DNA of 33,620 bases from Saprospiraceae bacterium (GTDB lineage: Bacteria; Bacteroidota; Bacteroidia; Chitinophagales; Saprospiraceae): the NCBI GenBank assembly GCA_020436935.1, contig JAGQWX010000055.1, forward strand, positions 1-33,620. Reading direction: 5' to 3'. Positions within the stretch are counted from its first letter, which is position 1. The number at the start of each line of letters is the position of its first letter. The notes beneath the pieces are model-generated. The model searched no databases. It had not been told where the DNA came from and saw only the letters and a list, made by a program, of their open reading frames with translations. A program made the position numbers and the translations under genes. Below are positions 23,987-33,620 of the stretch, piece after piece.

Positions 23987-25510
23987 CTAAAAAAATCCTT
24001 CAGGACTCTTTTTGTATGAAATCAAGATGTTTTTGGTCTGACGGTAATGGTCGAGCATCATTTTATGGGTCTCCCTACCTATCCCTGATTTTTTGTAACC
24101 TCCAAAAGGTGCATGAGCCGGATATGCATGATAATTATTGACCCATACCCTTCCAGCTTTTATAGCTCTGGAGACCTGAAAAGCCTGATGGGTGTCTCTT
24201 GTCCACACACCTGCACCAAGACCATATTCAGTATCATTCGCTATTGCGATGGCCTCAGCTTCATCTTTAAACGTGGTTACACATACCACAGGTCCAAAAA
24301 TTTCTTCCTGAAAGACCCTCATCTTGTTGTTGCCCTTGAGGATGGTTGGTTCAATATAATATCCTCCTTCCAGGCCTTCCCGATAGGAAGCAGTGCCTCC
24401 TGCCAAGACTTCACAACCTTCTTCTTTGCCAATCTCAATATATCTCAGGATTTTTTCATATTGCTCGTTGGATGCTTGTGCGCCCATCATGGTACTGCTG
24501 TCCATTGGATGACCTAATTTTATGGCTTTGGTTCTGGCGATCACCTTTTCCATAAAAGCTTCAAATATAGATTCCTGAACCAGGAGGCGTGATGGACAAG
24601 TACAAACTTCGCCTTGATTGAATGCAAACATGACAGCACCTTCGAGGCACTTGTCCAGGTATTCATCGTCGGCATCCATTACACTTTCAAAAAACACATT
24701 GGGGCTTTTACCACCGAGTTCCAGTGTTACAGGTATCAGATTTTGTGCAGCATACTGCATGATCAATCGGCCTGTCCCTGTTTCTCCTGTGAAAGCAATC
24801 TTATTGATTCTTGGGCTGGAGGCCAGAGGTTTGCCGGCTTCAAGGCCAAATCCATTGACTACATTGAGTACGCCAGCTGGAAGAATATCCTCGATCAATT
24901 CCATCAACACCATAATTCCAACGGGTGTTTGTTCTGCCGGCTTCAAAATAACACAGTTTCCTGCTGCCAGTGCAGGCGCAATTTTCCATGCCGCCATAAG
25001 CAGAGGGAAGTTCCATGGAATGATCTGACCCACCACCCCTAGTGGTTCCTGAATGTTCATAGAGAGGGTATTTTTATCCAATTCACTGGCTGAGCCTTCT
25101 TCAGCCCGGATCACTCCGGCAAAATATCTGAAATGATCTACTGCCAAAGGGATATCAGCACCCATCGTTTCTCTGATGGCCTTACCATTGTCCCATGTCT
25201 CCACACGGGCAAGCACCTCCAGATTGTCTTCCATGCGTTGGGCGATTTTCAGTAATAAATTGCTCCTGTAAGTAGCTGAAGAACTGTTCCATTCCGGTGC
25301 GGCAGCCCATGCAGCGTCCAAGGCCAACTCTATATCTTCGGCTGTAGATCGGGCAATTTTGGTGAATACTTTTCCATCAATAGGTGAAAGATTTTCAAAA
25401 TATTGCCCATTCCTTGGAGCAACCCACCTGCCACCGATAAAATTGTCATAATGATTTTTGAAGGAAGGTCCTGCTAGTACGTCACTGGAGACGCTCAATA
25501 CATCACTCAT
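23987..25510 (-). CDS. NAD-dependent aldehyde dehydrogenase (AldB/ExaC-like)
   Basis: A 507-residue cytoplasmic enzyme from the ATG at 25510 ([11 protein letters not shown]); the frame extends 23 codons further up, but that part does not fit the family's N-terminus and lies within the leader. Catalytic residues are visible: Asn167 in IIPWNFP, Glu264 in LELGGKSP and Cys303 in [12 protein letters not shown]. The coenzyme-binding ILKPAEQTP and FTGETGTG segments are also present. The GEVCTCPSR variant and the C-terminal [15 protein letters not shown] are typical of the acetaldehyde/AldB-ExaC-AcoD subgroup, which oxidises short-chain aldehydes to acids. It diverges from an AraC-type regulator gene and has a likely activator-dependent promoter; a strong terminator ends it. 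Exact substrate unknown. Confidence 0.93.
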   Translation of the reverse strand: MSDVLSVSSDVLAGPSFKNHYDNFIGGRWVAPRNGQYFENLSPIDGKVFTKIARSTAEDIELALDAAWAAAPEWNSSSATYRSNLLLKIAQRMEDNLEVLARVETWDNGKAIRETMGADIPLAVDHFRYFAGVIRAEEGSASELDKNTLSMNIQEPLGVVGQIIPWNFPLLMAAWKIAPALAAGNCVILKPAEQTPVGIMVLMELIEDILPAGVLNVVNGFGLEAGKPLASSPRINKIAFTGETGTGRLIMQYAAQNLIPVTLELGGKSPNVFFESVMDADDEYLDKCLEGAVMFAFNQGEVCTCPSRLLVQESIFEAFMEKVIARTKAIKLGHPMDSSTMMGAQASNEQYEKILRYIEIGKEEGCEVLAGGTASYREGLEGGYYIEPTILKGNNKMRVFQEEIFGPVVCVTTFKDEAEAIAIANDTEYGLGAGVWTRDTHQAFQVSRAIKAGRVWVNNYHAYPAHAPFGGYKKSGIGRETHKMMLDHYRQTKNILISYKKSPEGFF

Positions 25511-25592
25511 AGTTTTAAGTTTTAACGATTTAAAAATTTCAATTGCTAATTCATCATATATCAATACAATCGTCTGCAATTTATTATGTAGG

Positions 25593-25600
25593 CAAAATTA
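25593..25600 (-). promoter_or_regulatory. -7 box of the aldehyde dehydrogenase promoter
   Basis: TAATTTTG on the minus strand matches TAnnTTTG exactly. At 18-20 bases upstream there is no TTTG or TTG, so the promoter lacks a normal -33 element. This is typical of promoters that need an activator. The leader to the ATG at 25510 would be about 75 bases. Confidence 0.5.
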
Positions 25601-25622
25601 TCAATGCAATCTACTTTAGGTG

Positions 25623-25653
25623 TGCACAATACTTGCAATGCCTTGTACAATCC
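25623..25653 (-). promoter_or_regulatory. Candidate AraC-type operator: direct repeat, 21-bp period
   Basis: On the minus strand GGATTGTACA (25644-25653) and GTATTGTGCA (25623-25632) agree at 8 of 10 bases and are exactly 21 bp apart, two helical turns. They sit directly upstream of the -33 position of the dehydrogenase promoter, the usual place for an AraC-family activator. The regulator gene is the divergent neighbour. Confidence 0.5.
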
Positions 25654-25819
25654 TCTTAACCTGAGTTTAATGCTCTAAAATGATGGAGAATTACACAATA
25701 AAATGCTTAGTTTTATGGTACAGTAGTACGAAGATAGATGGTTATGTGGATCATTCTGAGTCCATAAGCTTCCATGTCTTTGTTTAAAAATTTAAGTTTT
25801 GCCACATTAAACAAAACAC

Positions 25820-26731
25820 ATGCTTGAATTGTCGCAATCATTTTATGGGGAAAGAAAGCTGGAACACCATGTAGAAAATAAAACGTCCTATACCCTGGAC
25901 CATGCAGCCATGCATATTTTCGAAACCCACGAAGAGGCCGAAAAAGTAGTTTTACAATTCGAACAGCCTGTGCTTGCAAGCATGTTGCAGGGCAAAAAGA
26001 TCATGCATCTGAGAGACCTGCAGTCTTTTGACTTTTTGCCTGGTGAATCTCTTATTCTTCCTTCCAATGAGAAGATGAGCATTGACTTCCCGGAAGCCCA
26101 TCAGCACAATCCCACCAGGTGCCTGGCCATGGCCATTTCTGAAGAAAAAATCCAAAAAATCATCGAAACGATGAATTATGAAATGCCCAGACAAGATGAC
26201 TTTGAATGGGGTTTACCTGACTATAATTTTCATTTTACCAATGATGTGGCCATCTATCAGATTTTGCAAAGGCTGATCTACCTCTTCACAGAAAATCATT
26301 CCTCAAAAGACATTTTTGTAGACTTCATGCTGAAAGAACTGGTGATCAGGATTCTCCAGTCCAATCTTAAAAAAATCTATTCCAGCTCAGCGAAAAACAT
26401 AAGCGCCGACAACAGGATGGCATTCATCGTTGATTACATCAGGAAAAACTTAGACCAGTCCCTCAGCGTAAGCAAACTCAGCCAAAAAGCATACATGAGT
26501 GAATCCAACTTCCACCGTGTTTTTAAAAATGAAACCGGATTATCACCCGTCGATTTCATCAACAACGAAAGGATAAAATTGGCCGTAAGTTTGCTCCAAC
26601 AACCTGGCATTACGGTCAAAGAGGTATTTATGCAATGCGGTTTTGAAAACAGGTCATATTTCAACAGGGTCTTCAAACAAGCCACAGAATACTCCCCCGG
26701 AGAATTTCAAAAACATATTGCTAAAGCCTGA
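25820..26731 (+). CDS. AraC-family transcriptional regulator
   Basis: A 303-residue regulator. The C-terminal 100 residues carry two helix-turn-helix units: LDQSLSVSKLSQKAYMSESNFHRVFKNETGLSP and PGITVKEVFMQCGFENRSYFNRVFKQATEYSPGEFQKH, the second being the strongly conserved AraC/XylS signature. The N-terminal part (about 10-180) looks like the AraC-type ligand/sensor domain PF06719: MLQGKKIMHLRDLQSFDFLPGESLILPSNEKM-type cupin strands, then a helical segment. It diverges from the aldehyde dehydrogenase, whose promoter region has a 21-bp direct repeat. Activation of that gene in response to an aldehyde or its precursor alcohol is the simplest reading, by inference. It converges on the GH97 gene, 65 bases away. 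Confidence 0.93.
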   Translation: MLELSQSFYGERKLEHHVENKTSYTLDHAAMHIFETHEEAEKVVLQFEQPVLASMLQGKKIMHLRDLQSFDFLPGESLILPSNEKMSIDFPEAHQHNPTRCLAMAISEEKIQKIIETMNYEMPRQDDFEWGLPDYNFHFTNDVAIYQILQRLIYLFTENHSSKDIFVDFMLKELVIRILQSNLKKIYSSSAKNISADNRMAFIVDYIRKNLDQSLSVSKLSQKAYMSESNFHRVFKNETGLSPVDFINNERIKLAVSLLQQPGITVKEVFMQCGFENRSYFNRVFKQATEYSPGEFQKHIAKA

Positions 26732-26796
26732 CCCAAGAATTGAGTTGGCTTAAATTATAACCCATTTCAAATTTTTGAAGGCAATCCAAAGCCTAA

Positions 26797-29333
<2,537 letters not shown>

Positions 29334-32300
29334 ATGAAAAAACTTTTGCAATATGCCTTATTCTTTGGCATCGCGTCTTTGGTCACCGCTTGTACTTCCA
29401 AAAGAGAAGGGAATCCAAAAATTTTGGTCTTTTCAAAAACTGCAGGATATGTACATGAATCAATTCCTGATGGAATCGCAGCTATTTCAAAACTTGGTGC
29501 GGAGAACGGCTTCACTGTAGACACCACCTCAGATGCTGCCAATTTCAATGAAGAAAACCTGGCGCAGTATGCAGCAGTTGTCTTCATGAGCACCACCGGT
29601 GATTTGTTTGACAGAACTCAGGAGGTAGCTTTCGAGCGGTACATTCAAGCAGGAGGAGGTTATGTGGGTATCCATGCGGCAGCTGATGCAGAGTACGACT
29701 GGCGCTGGTACGGCAGATTGGCAGGGGCATACTTCCAAAGCCATCCTGCACAACAGGAAGCAATTTTTAATATTGTAGACAAATCTTCACCTGCTACTGA
29801 TTTTTTTCCTGATGCCACCTGGATGAGAAAGGATGAGCTGTACAATTACAAAATGCTCAATCCTGATGTAAAAGTTTTGATTACCATTGATGAAAAGAGT
29901 TATGAAGGAGGAGAAAACGGTGAAAATCACCCTATGGCATGGTACCATAAATACGATGGTGGAAGGGCTTTTTACACCGGTCTGGGACATACTAAAGAAT
30001 CTTTCAGTGAAGAATTATTTCTTAAACATGTGTTGGGTGGAATACAATATGCAATTGGTGACAACGCTGTCCTGAACTTTTCCAAGGCTCATTCTGAGTA
30101 TCCTCCGGATCAGGATCGGTTTTCAAAAACAATATTGTCATATGGCAATTTTTACGAACCAACAGAAATGACAGTCCTTCCTAGTCTAGACATCCTGCTC
30201 ATCCAAAGAAGAGGTGAGATCTTGAGATATAGTCAGGAAGACAAAATGATCAAACAAGTAGGTTTTATCAATGTATATCACGCATCATCAACACCGGGTG
30301 TTAATGCCGAGGAAGGTATGCTGGGTCTGGCAAAAGACCCCAACTTTGAAAAAAACCACTATGTATACATCTACCATAGTCCTGCTGATACTTCAGTCAA
30401 CCGTTTGTCGAGATTTACATTTGAAAACGATACCATCCTACCGGAATCTGAAAAAGTCATTCTCGAATTGTACTCTCAGCGTCAAATATGCTGTCACACC
30501 GGAGGTTCAATTGCTTTTGGCGGAGATGGCCTGATGTACATTTCAACGGGAGACAACTCTACCCCATTCAATGAGCCAAAAGCTCCTTTTGTCAACAGTG
30601 GTTATGCGCCACTCAACGATCTTGAGGGCAAAGAGCAGTACGATGCGCGCAGGTCTTCTGGTAATACCAATGACCTCAGGGGTAAAATTTTGAGAATAAA
30701 AGTCAACGAAGACGGATCTTACGACATACCTGAGGGCAACTTATTCCCTCCTGGCACCCCTAAGACACGTCCGGAAATCTTCACCATGGGACACAGAAAC
30801 CCATACAGAATATCTGTAGATCAGAAAACTGGTACTTTATACTGGGGTGATGTAGGCCCTGATGCAGGATTTGATAGTCTGGACACCAGAGGACCAAGAG
30901 GTTACGACGAGGTTGGTCAGGCAAAAAAAGCTGGCAACTTTGGTTGGCCATTGTTCGTAGGTAACAATTACTCATACAGGCGCTATAACTATGCCACGGG
31001 AGAGTCTGGAGACTTTTTTGATCCTGCAAAACCTGTCAATGAATCCAGAAACAATACCGGACTCAAAGATCTTCCGCCTGCAATGCCTGCGATGATCTGG
31101 TACCCATCTGCCGCTTCACCTGATTTTCCTCAGGTAGGTACCGGTGGAAGAAACCCAATGGCAGGGCCAGTGTATTACACCGATATGTTCCCTAAGGAGA
31201 CCAGATTGCCTGATTATTATAACGGAAAACTGATCATTTACGAATGGATCAGAGGTTGGATCAAAGCTGTAAGTTTTGATAAAGATGGCAATTTTGACCA
31301 TATGGAACCGGTTGCTCCGGGAATAAAGCTCAATAACTGCATCGATATGGAGGTGGGTCCTGACGGCAAGCTATACATCCTGGAATATGGTACAGGCTGG
31401 TTCCAACAAAACGAGAACTCTTCTTTGTCCAGAATTGATTACAACTATGGTAACAGACCACCAAAAATTGAGTCAATTGCAGTAGATAAAACATCAGGTG
31501 GAGTGCCGTTCAAGGTAGAAATCAAAACCAATGCTATGGATCCTGATGGTGACCCATTAGAATACATATATGATTTTGGAGATGGTAAATTGGTAGAGAG
31601 CAAAGATTCTGTTATCACTTATACTTTTGACAAAGCTGGAGATTATGAAATTTCTGTTGAAGTCAAAGACAATCAAAAAAACAGTACCTATTCTGAAGGT
31701 GTGAAAGTCTACGCCGGAAATACGAGCCCTGAACTTTCTGTGGTCCTTGATGGTGGAAATAAATCCTTTTACTTCCCTGGAGTAGGAATACCCTATCATA
31801 TTGACATTAAAGATGCAGAAGATAAGGAAGTTGCTCCTGAAAACCTCAAAGTGAGTGTTGATTATCTTGAAGGTTTTGATATGGCCGGTGTGACTCAGGG
31901 CCACTTTACCGGAGATGCCGGAGGAAAGGGCAAGAGCCTCACCGAAAGATTGGACTGTAAGAGTTGCCATAAGCAAGAAGAAAAATCTATAGGTCCGAGC
32001 TACAGACAGGTGAGTGAAAAATACCTGGGTAAGGATAAAAATGAAGCTTCTATTGTGAAGAGCATTATCAATGGTAGTGCGGGAGCGTGGGGTGAAGCAC
32101 AAATGCCTTCCCACCCTGCGATGAATCCGGAAGACGCTAAATCTATTGCACAATACATCATCAGACTGGCTGCTGACGCAAAAGCTGCGACCGTTCTACC
32201 TATGCAGGGTAAGATTGTTCCTCCTGCAGGAGAAAGCAAAAATGCTACCATGATTGTGAAAGCTTCTTACACCGACAAAGGCGGTGAAAACATCAAGCCA

Positions 32301-32738
32301 CTTTCGGGTCAAACTGCTTTTTATCTGCCGGACAATGATTTGGAAGTGACAGGAAGCGAAGAGAAGAAGGGCTTTACGGGATTCAGCAACAGAGGTGCCA
32401 ATCTTTTGGTAGTTCCAAAAGAGAAAGGGTATTTTGCTTTGAATGACATCGACCTTACAGGCGTAAAAAGCATCAACCTCCAGGCAAATTATAGAAACGA
32501 ACCTGCTTACAACATCACGCTAGAAGTAAGACTTGATGCGGAGGACGGTCCTCTTCTGGGCAGCGGAAGCTTCCAAAAATCTAAAGAAGAAAGAAGAGGA
32601 ACCATTCCAGTGCCTATTAAAGCGGTCACTGATGGTAAAAAGCACAAATTGTATTTTGTGAGTATTCCTAAAGAAGAGGGGGCAGAAATTCCTCCTGGAA
32701 TAACCATCAGATCTACACTTTTCCAGGCAGGAAAATAA
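29334..32738 (+). CDS. ThuA / PQQ-type sugar dehydrogenase / PKD / cytochrome c fusion lipoprotein
   Basis: A 1134-residue lipoprotein (lipobox VTA-Cys20). Domains in order: ThuA-like (about 28-240: ILVFSKTAGYVHESI, GGGYVGIHAAADAEYDW, HPMAWYHKYDGGRAFYTGLGH); a GSDH/PQQ-dependent sugar dehydrogenase beta-propeller (about 260-700: EEGMLGLAKDPNF, GGSIAFGGDGLMYISTGDN, GHRNPYRISVDQKTGTLYWGDVGPD); PKD (about 720-800: NAMDPDGDPLEYIYDFGDG); cytochrome c (about 865-950: Cys875-Lys-Ser-Cys878-His879, distal Met924 in AQMPSHPAM); and a C-terminal CBM6-like jelly roll (about 985-1134). ThuA proteins are linked to 3-keto sugar metabolism, and the propeller oxidises sugars with electrons passed to the attached heme. 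It is monocistronic with a strong terminator. Confidence 0.92.
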   Translation: MKKLLQYALFFGIASLVTACTSKREGNPKILVFSKTAGYVHESIPDGIAAISKLGAENGFTVDTTSDAANFNEENLAQYAAVVFMSTTGDLFDRTQEVAFERYIQAGGGYVGIHAAADAEYDWRWYGRLAGAYFQSHPAQQEAIFNIVDKSSPATDFFPDATWMRKDELYNYKMLNPDVKVLITIDEKSYEGGENGENHPMAWYHKYDGGRAFYTGLGHTKESFSEELFLKHVLGGIQYAIGDNAVLNFSKAHSEYPPDQDRFSKTILSYGNFYEPTEMTVLPSLDILLIQRRGEILRYSQEDKMIKQVGFINVYHASSTPGVNAEEGMLGLAKDPNFEKNHYVYIYHSPADTSVNRLSRFTFENDTILPESEKVILELYSQRQICCHTGGSIAFGGDGLMYISTGDNSTPFNEPKAPFVNSGYAPLNDLEGKEQYDARRSSGNTNDLRGKILRIKVNEDGSYDIPEGNLFPPGTPKTRPEIFTMGHRNPYRISVDQKTGTLYWGDVGPDAGFDSLDTRGPRGYDEVGQAKKAGNFGWPLFVGNNYSYRRYNYATGESGDFFDPAKPVNESRNNTGLKDLPPAMPAMIWYPSAASPDFPQVGTGGRNPMAGPVYYTDMFPKETRLPDYYNGKLIIYEWIRGWIKAVSFDKDGNFDHMEPVAPGIKLNNCIDMEVGPDGKLYILEYGTGWFQQNENSSLSRIDYNYGNRPPKIESIAVDKTSGGVPFKVEIKTNAMDPDGDPLEYIYDFGDGKLVESKDSVITYTFDKAGDYEISVEVKDNQKNSTYSEGVKVYAGNTSPELSVVLDGGNKSFYFPGVGIPYHIDIKDAEDKEVAPENLKVSVDYLEGFDMAGVTQGHFTGDAGGKGKSLTERLDCKSCHKQEEKSIGPSYRQVSEKYLGKDKNEASIVKSIINGSAGAWGEAQMPSHPAMNPEDAKSIAQYIIRLAADAKAATVLPMQGKIVPPAGESKNATMIVKASYTDKGGENIKPLSGQTAFYLPDNDLEVTGSEEKKGFTGFSNRGANLLVVPKEKGYFALNDIDLTGVKSINLQANYRNEPAYNITLEVRLDAEDGPLLGSGSFQKSKEERRGTIPVPIKAVTDGKKHKLYFVSIPKEEGAEIPPGITIRSTLFQAGK

Positions 32739-32761
32739 GAGTATAAATTCTGGTATAATAG

Positions 32762-32803
32762 AAAAGCCGGGCAATCATTTGAATGTCCGGCTTTTTATTT
32801 TTG
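32762..32803 (+). terminator. Rho-independent terminator of the ThuA-dehydrogenase gene
   Basis: AAAAGCCGGGCA pairs with TGTCCGGCTTTT (one G-T wobble), a 12-bp stem around a 10-base loop, followed by TATTTTTG. It begins 24 bases after the stop at 32738. Confidence 0.85.
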
Positions 32804-32983
32804 TCTCTTGAGCGCAGAAGCGCGGAAGTTTTTGGTGCCCCAAGGACATAGAAGTGCAGTGCTTTTTTTTCAAGGAGTTGAATCGGTTTTCTTGTTCCCA
32901 AAAGGCACACAAAAGGAGGTTTTTTTACCTGCGGAGATGTTGAAGTTTTTGATTAGCAAACGCTTCGAGGCATGAATGAATTT

Positions 32984-33202
32984 TTACTCAAAAGAGAGGT
33001 TTGAACAAGGGGAAAAGCATATAAATTCTTCAATTTCCTTATGTGGAAGATATAATGCTTTTACTTTTTTTACGAATTCTTTCATTTCCAGGGGTTCGTT
33101 TACCATAATGGGGCCGTTTGAAACTGCTGGCAATTCTTCGAAACTCTGAATGTCGGTTCTATGTGTCTCTTTATATTTGTTAAAAAAGATCCAATCGGTC
33201 AT
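32984..33202 (-). CDS. Small hypothetical protein (doubtful)
   Basis: A possible 72-residue soluble protein (starts MTDWIFFNKYKETHR). The middle (PLEMKEFVKKVKALYLPHKEIEEFICF) has an amphipathic, charge-balanced helix pattern that looks protein-like rather than random. No family was recognised and no signal peptide or motif is present. An out-of-frame 16-codon ATG frame just upstream (MRGYNIYSNDKGLNII) ends on a TGA that overlaps this ATG, so a frameshifted longer gene is possible. No terminator or promoter box supports it. It could also be a decayed fragment. Confidence 0.35.
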   Translation of the reverse strand: MTDWIFFNKYKETHRTDIQSFEELPAVSNGPIMVNEPLEMKEFVKKVKALYLPHKEIEEFICFSPCSNLSFE

Positions 33203-33265
33203 ATGATATTTAGTCCTTTATCATTGGAGTAAATATTATAACCTCTCATCAATATCTTTATGGTT

Positions 33266-33472
33266 CTATCTCAGAACGTCGTCGCATATAGAATAAAGTC
33301 TAAATTCATTCCTGACTAATTTCCAAGGTTCAATTGCTTCCATTACAATAGTCCAACTGATAATTTCAAAAATCAAAACTACACTAAAACTAGAATGTTG
33401 ATTTTCAGCCAAAAGTAAACGGGTGAAAATAAGTATGAGGGGTACTAAAATGTAAAGATGTTCAACTATACT
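33266..33472 (-). pseudogene. Possible 3' remnant of a membrane-protein gene
   Basis: A minus-strand frame with no start codon near its 5' end runs 69 codons to a TAG at 33266-33268. Its translation has a hydrophobic stretch (HLYILVPLILIFTRLLLA) followed by FSVVLIFEIISW and a soluble tail (VMEAIEPWKLVRNEFRLYSI). That looks like the last membrane helices and C-terminus of a protein. The 5' side is cut by a TGA next to the terminator hairpin at 33481. Chance cannot be excluded for a frame of this length in AT-rich DNA. Confidence 0.25.
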
Positions 33473-33480
33473 TCACAAAA

Positions 33481-33524
33481 AGCATAAAAGGCTATATTGG
33501 TTTAATAATACAGCCTTTTATGCT
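33481..33524 (-). terminator. Terminator of the gene at the right edge
   Basis: AGCATAAAAGGCT (33481-33493) and AGCCTTTTATGCT (33512-33524) are perfectly complementary over 13 bp, and four more pairs follow one mismatch. T-runs flank both sides (TTTTTG on the minus strand, TTTTG on the plus), so it may work in both directions. It lies 20 bases after the stop of the secreted-protein gene. Confidence 0.85.
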
Positions 33525-33543
33525 TTTGATTGATGCTTTATAA

Positions 33544-33620
33544 TTAATCCACCAATATCATCTTCTTGACAAATGTCTGACCACCGAACTCGACCTTGTA
33601 CATCAGTACGCCTGAGCTAA
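33544..33620 (-). CDS. C-terminus of a type IX secretion substrate (sorting domain), partial
   Basis: Only the last 24 codons are in the window, reading SSGVLMYKVEFGGQTFVKKM then ILVD and stop. This is the end of a T9SS type A C-terminal sorting domain: the pattern 'SGVY-Y-(L/V)...G....(T/V)KKM-(I/V)L-(V/I)' is characteristic. The sorting tail directs the protein through the type IX secretion pore of Bacteroidota and is removed on attachment to the cell surface. The main part of the protein lies beyond the right edge, so its function cannot be told. Confidence 0.85.
   Translation of the reverse strand, partial: SSGVLMYKVEFGGQTFVKKMILVD

Larger units (their letters stand above)
25511..25819. 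other. Divergent control region between aldehyde dehydrogenase and AraC genes
   Basis: 309 bases separate the two divergent starts. The half nearest the dehydrogenase holds a perfect -7 box and a direct-repeat operator candidate (listed separately). The half nearest the regulator is AT-rich with no clear promoter; an AAGTTTTG at 25793-25800 is one base off the -7 consensus but lacks a -33 partner. Confidence 0.6.
32739..33543. other. Right-hand intergenic region with debris, remnants and terminators
   Basis: After the terminator at 32762 comes a stretch of repeat-like debris (32803-32950: GCGCAGAAGCGCGGAAG, GTGCCCCAAGGACATAGAAG) similar in style to 19320-19600. Then follow a weak 72-codon ORF (32984-33202), a start-less frame that may be a gene remnant (33266-33472), and the hairpin that ends the gene at the window edge. 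No mobile element is recognisable. Confidence 0.55.

Noticed and set aside
31557-32153. 198-codon minus-strand frame opposite the PKD/cytochrome c region
   Set aside because: It is antisense to a clear PKD and CXXCH coding region and has no own signals.

Overview
The window looks like a chromosomal segment of a Bacteroidota bacterium, possibly of the Saprospiraceae/Chitinophagales type. The signs are Y_Y_Y-propeller sensor kinases paired with LytTR regulators, a GH97 enzyme of SusB type, a DUF5777-like outer-membrane barrel, a type IX secretion sorting tail at the right edge, Bacteroidota-type promoters (TTTG then TAnnTTTG) and AT-rich gaps full of decayed dispersed repeats. No phage, transposase, tRNA or rRNA gene was seen. 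All names come from reading motifs; no database was searched.

Layout. 1-385 is an AT-rich gap. 386-4653 holds a propeller sensor kinase (+) that meets, tail to tail, a retropepsin-like protease and a LytTR response regulator (both -). 4892-6295 is a one-pass membrane protein of unknown function. 6912-8179 (-) holds a classical YceI protein and a nitroreductase. After a palindrome-rich repeat tract, 8736-11668 (-) holds a membrane-anchored MutS-like ATPase overlapped by 4 bp with a GH88/105 hydrolase. 11813-18863 (+) is a tight cluster: YceI, sensor kinase, LytTR regulator, two heme-type lipoproteins, an OB-fold protein, a second YceI and an outer-membrane barrel. A 0.9 kb repeat-rich gap follows. 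19801-21227 is an arsenosugar pair, an AhpD-like protein and the radical SAM enzyme ArsS. 21310-21706 is a ten-unit array of a 13-bp palindrome spaced 41-43 bp. 21861-22871 is a GH113-like hydrolase whose start codon lies in an 8-bp inverted repeat. 22892-23629 (-) is a NIPSNAP protein. 23987-26731 is an aldehyde dehydrogenase (-) diverging from its likely AraC-type activator (+). 26797-28962 (-) is a GH97 glucosidase. 29334-32738 (+) is a large ThuA / sugar dehydrogenase / PKD / cytochrome c lipoprotein. The right end holds a possible small ORF, a possible gene remnant and the sorting tail of a secreted protein.

How the genes may work together. The 11.8-18.9 kb cluster combines sensing with candidate envelope redox parts (lipid-binding YceI proteins, heme lipoproteins, a barrel) and is the best candidate for an undescribed system. 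The GH88/105, GH113, GH97 and ThuA-dehydrogenase genes fit a polysaccharide-degrading lifestyle, but they lie apart and no SusC/SusD pair is present. The aldehyde dehydrogenase/AraC intergenic region shows a readable activator-dependent promoter. The palindromic array downstream of arsS is the most striking non-coding structure.
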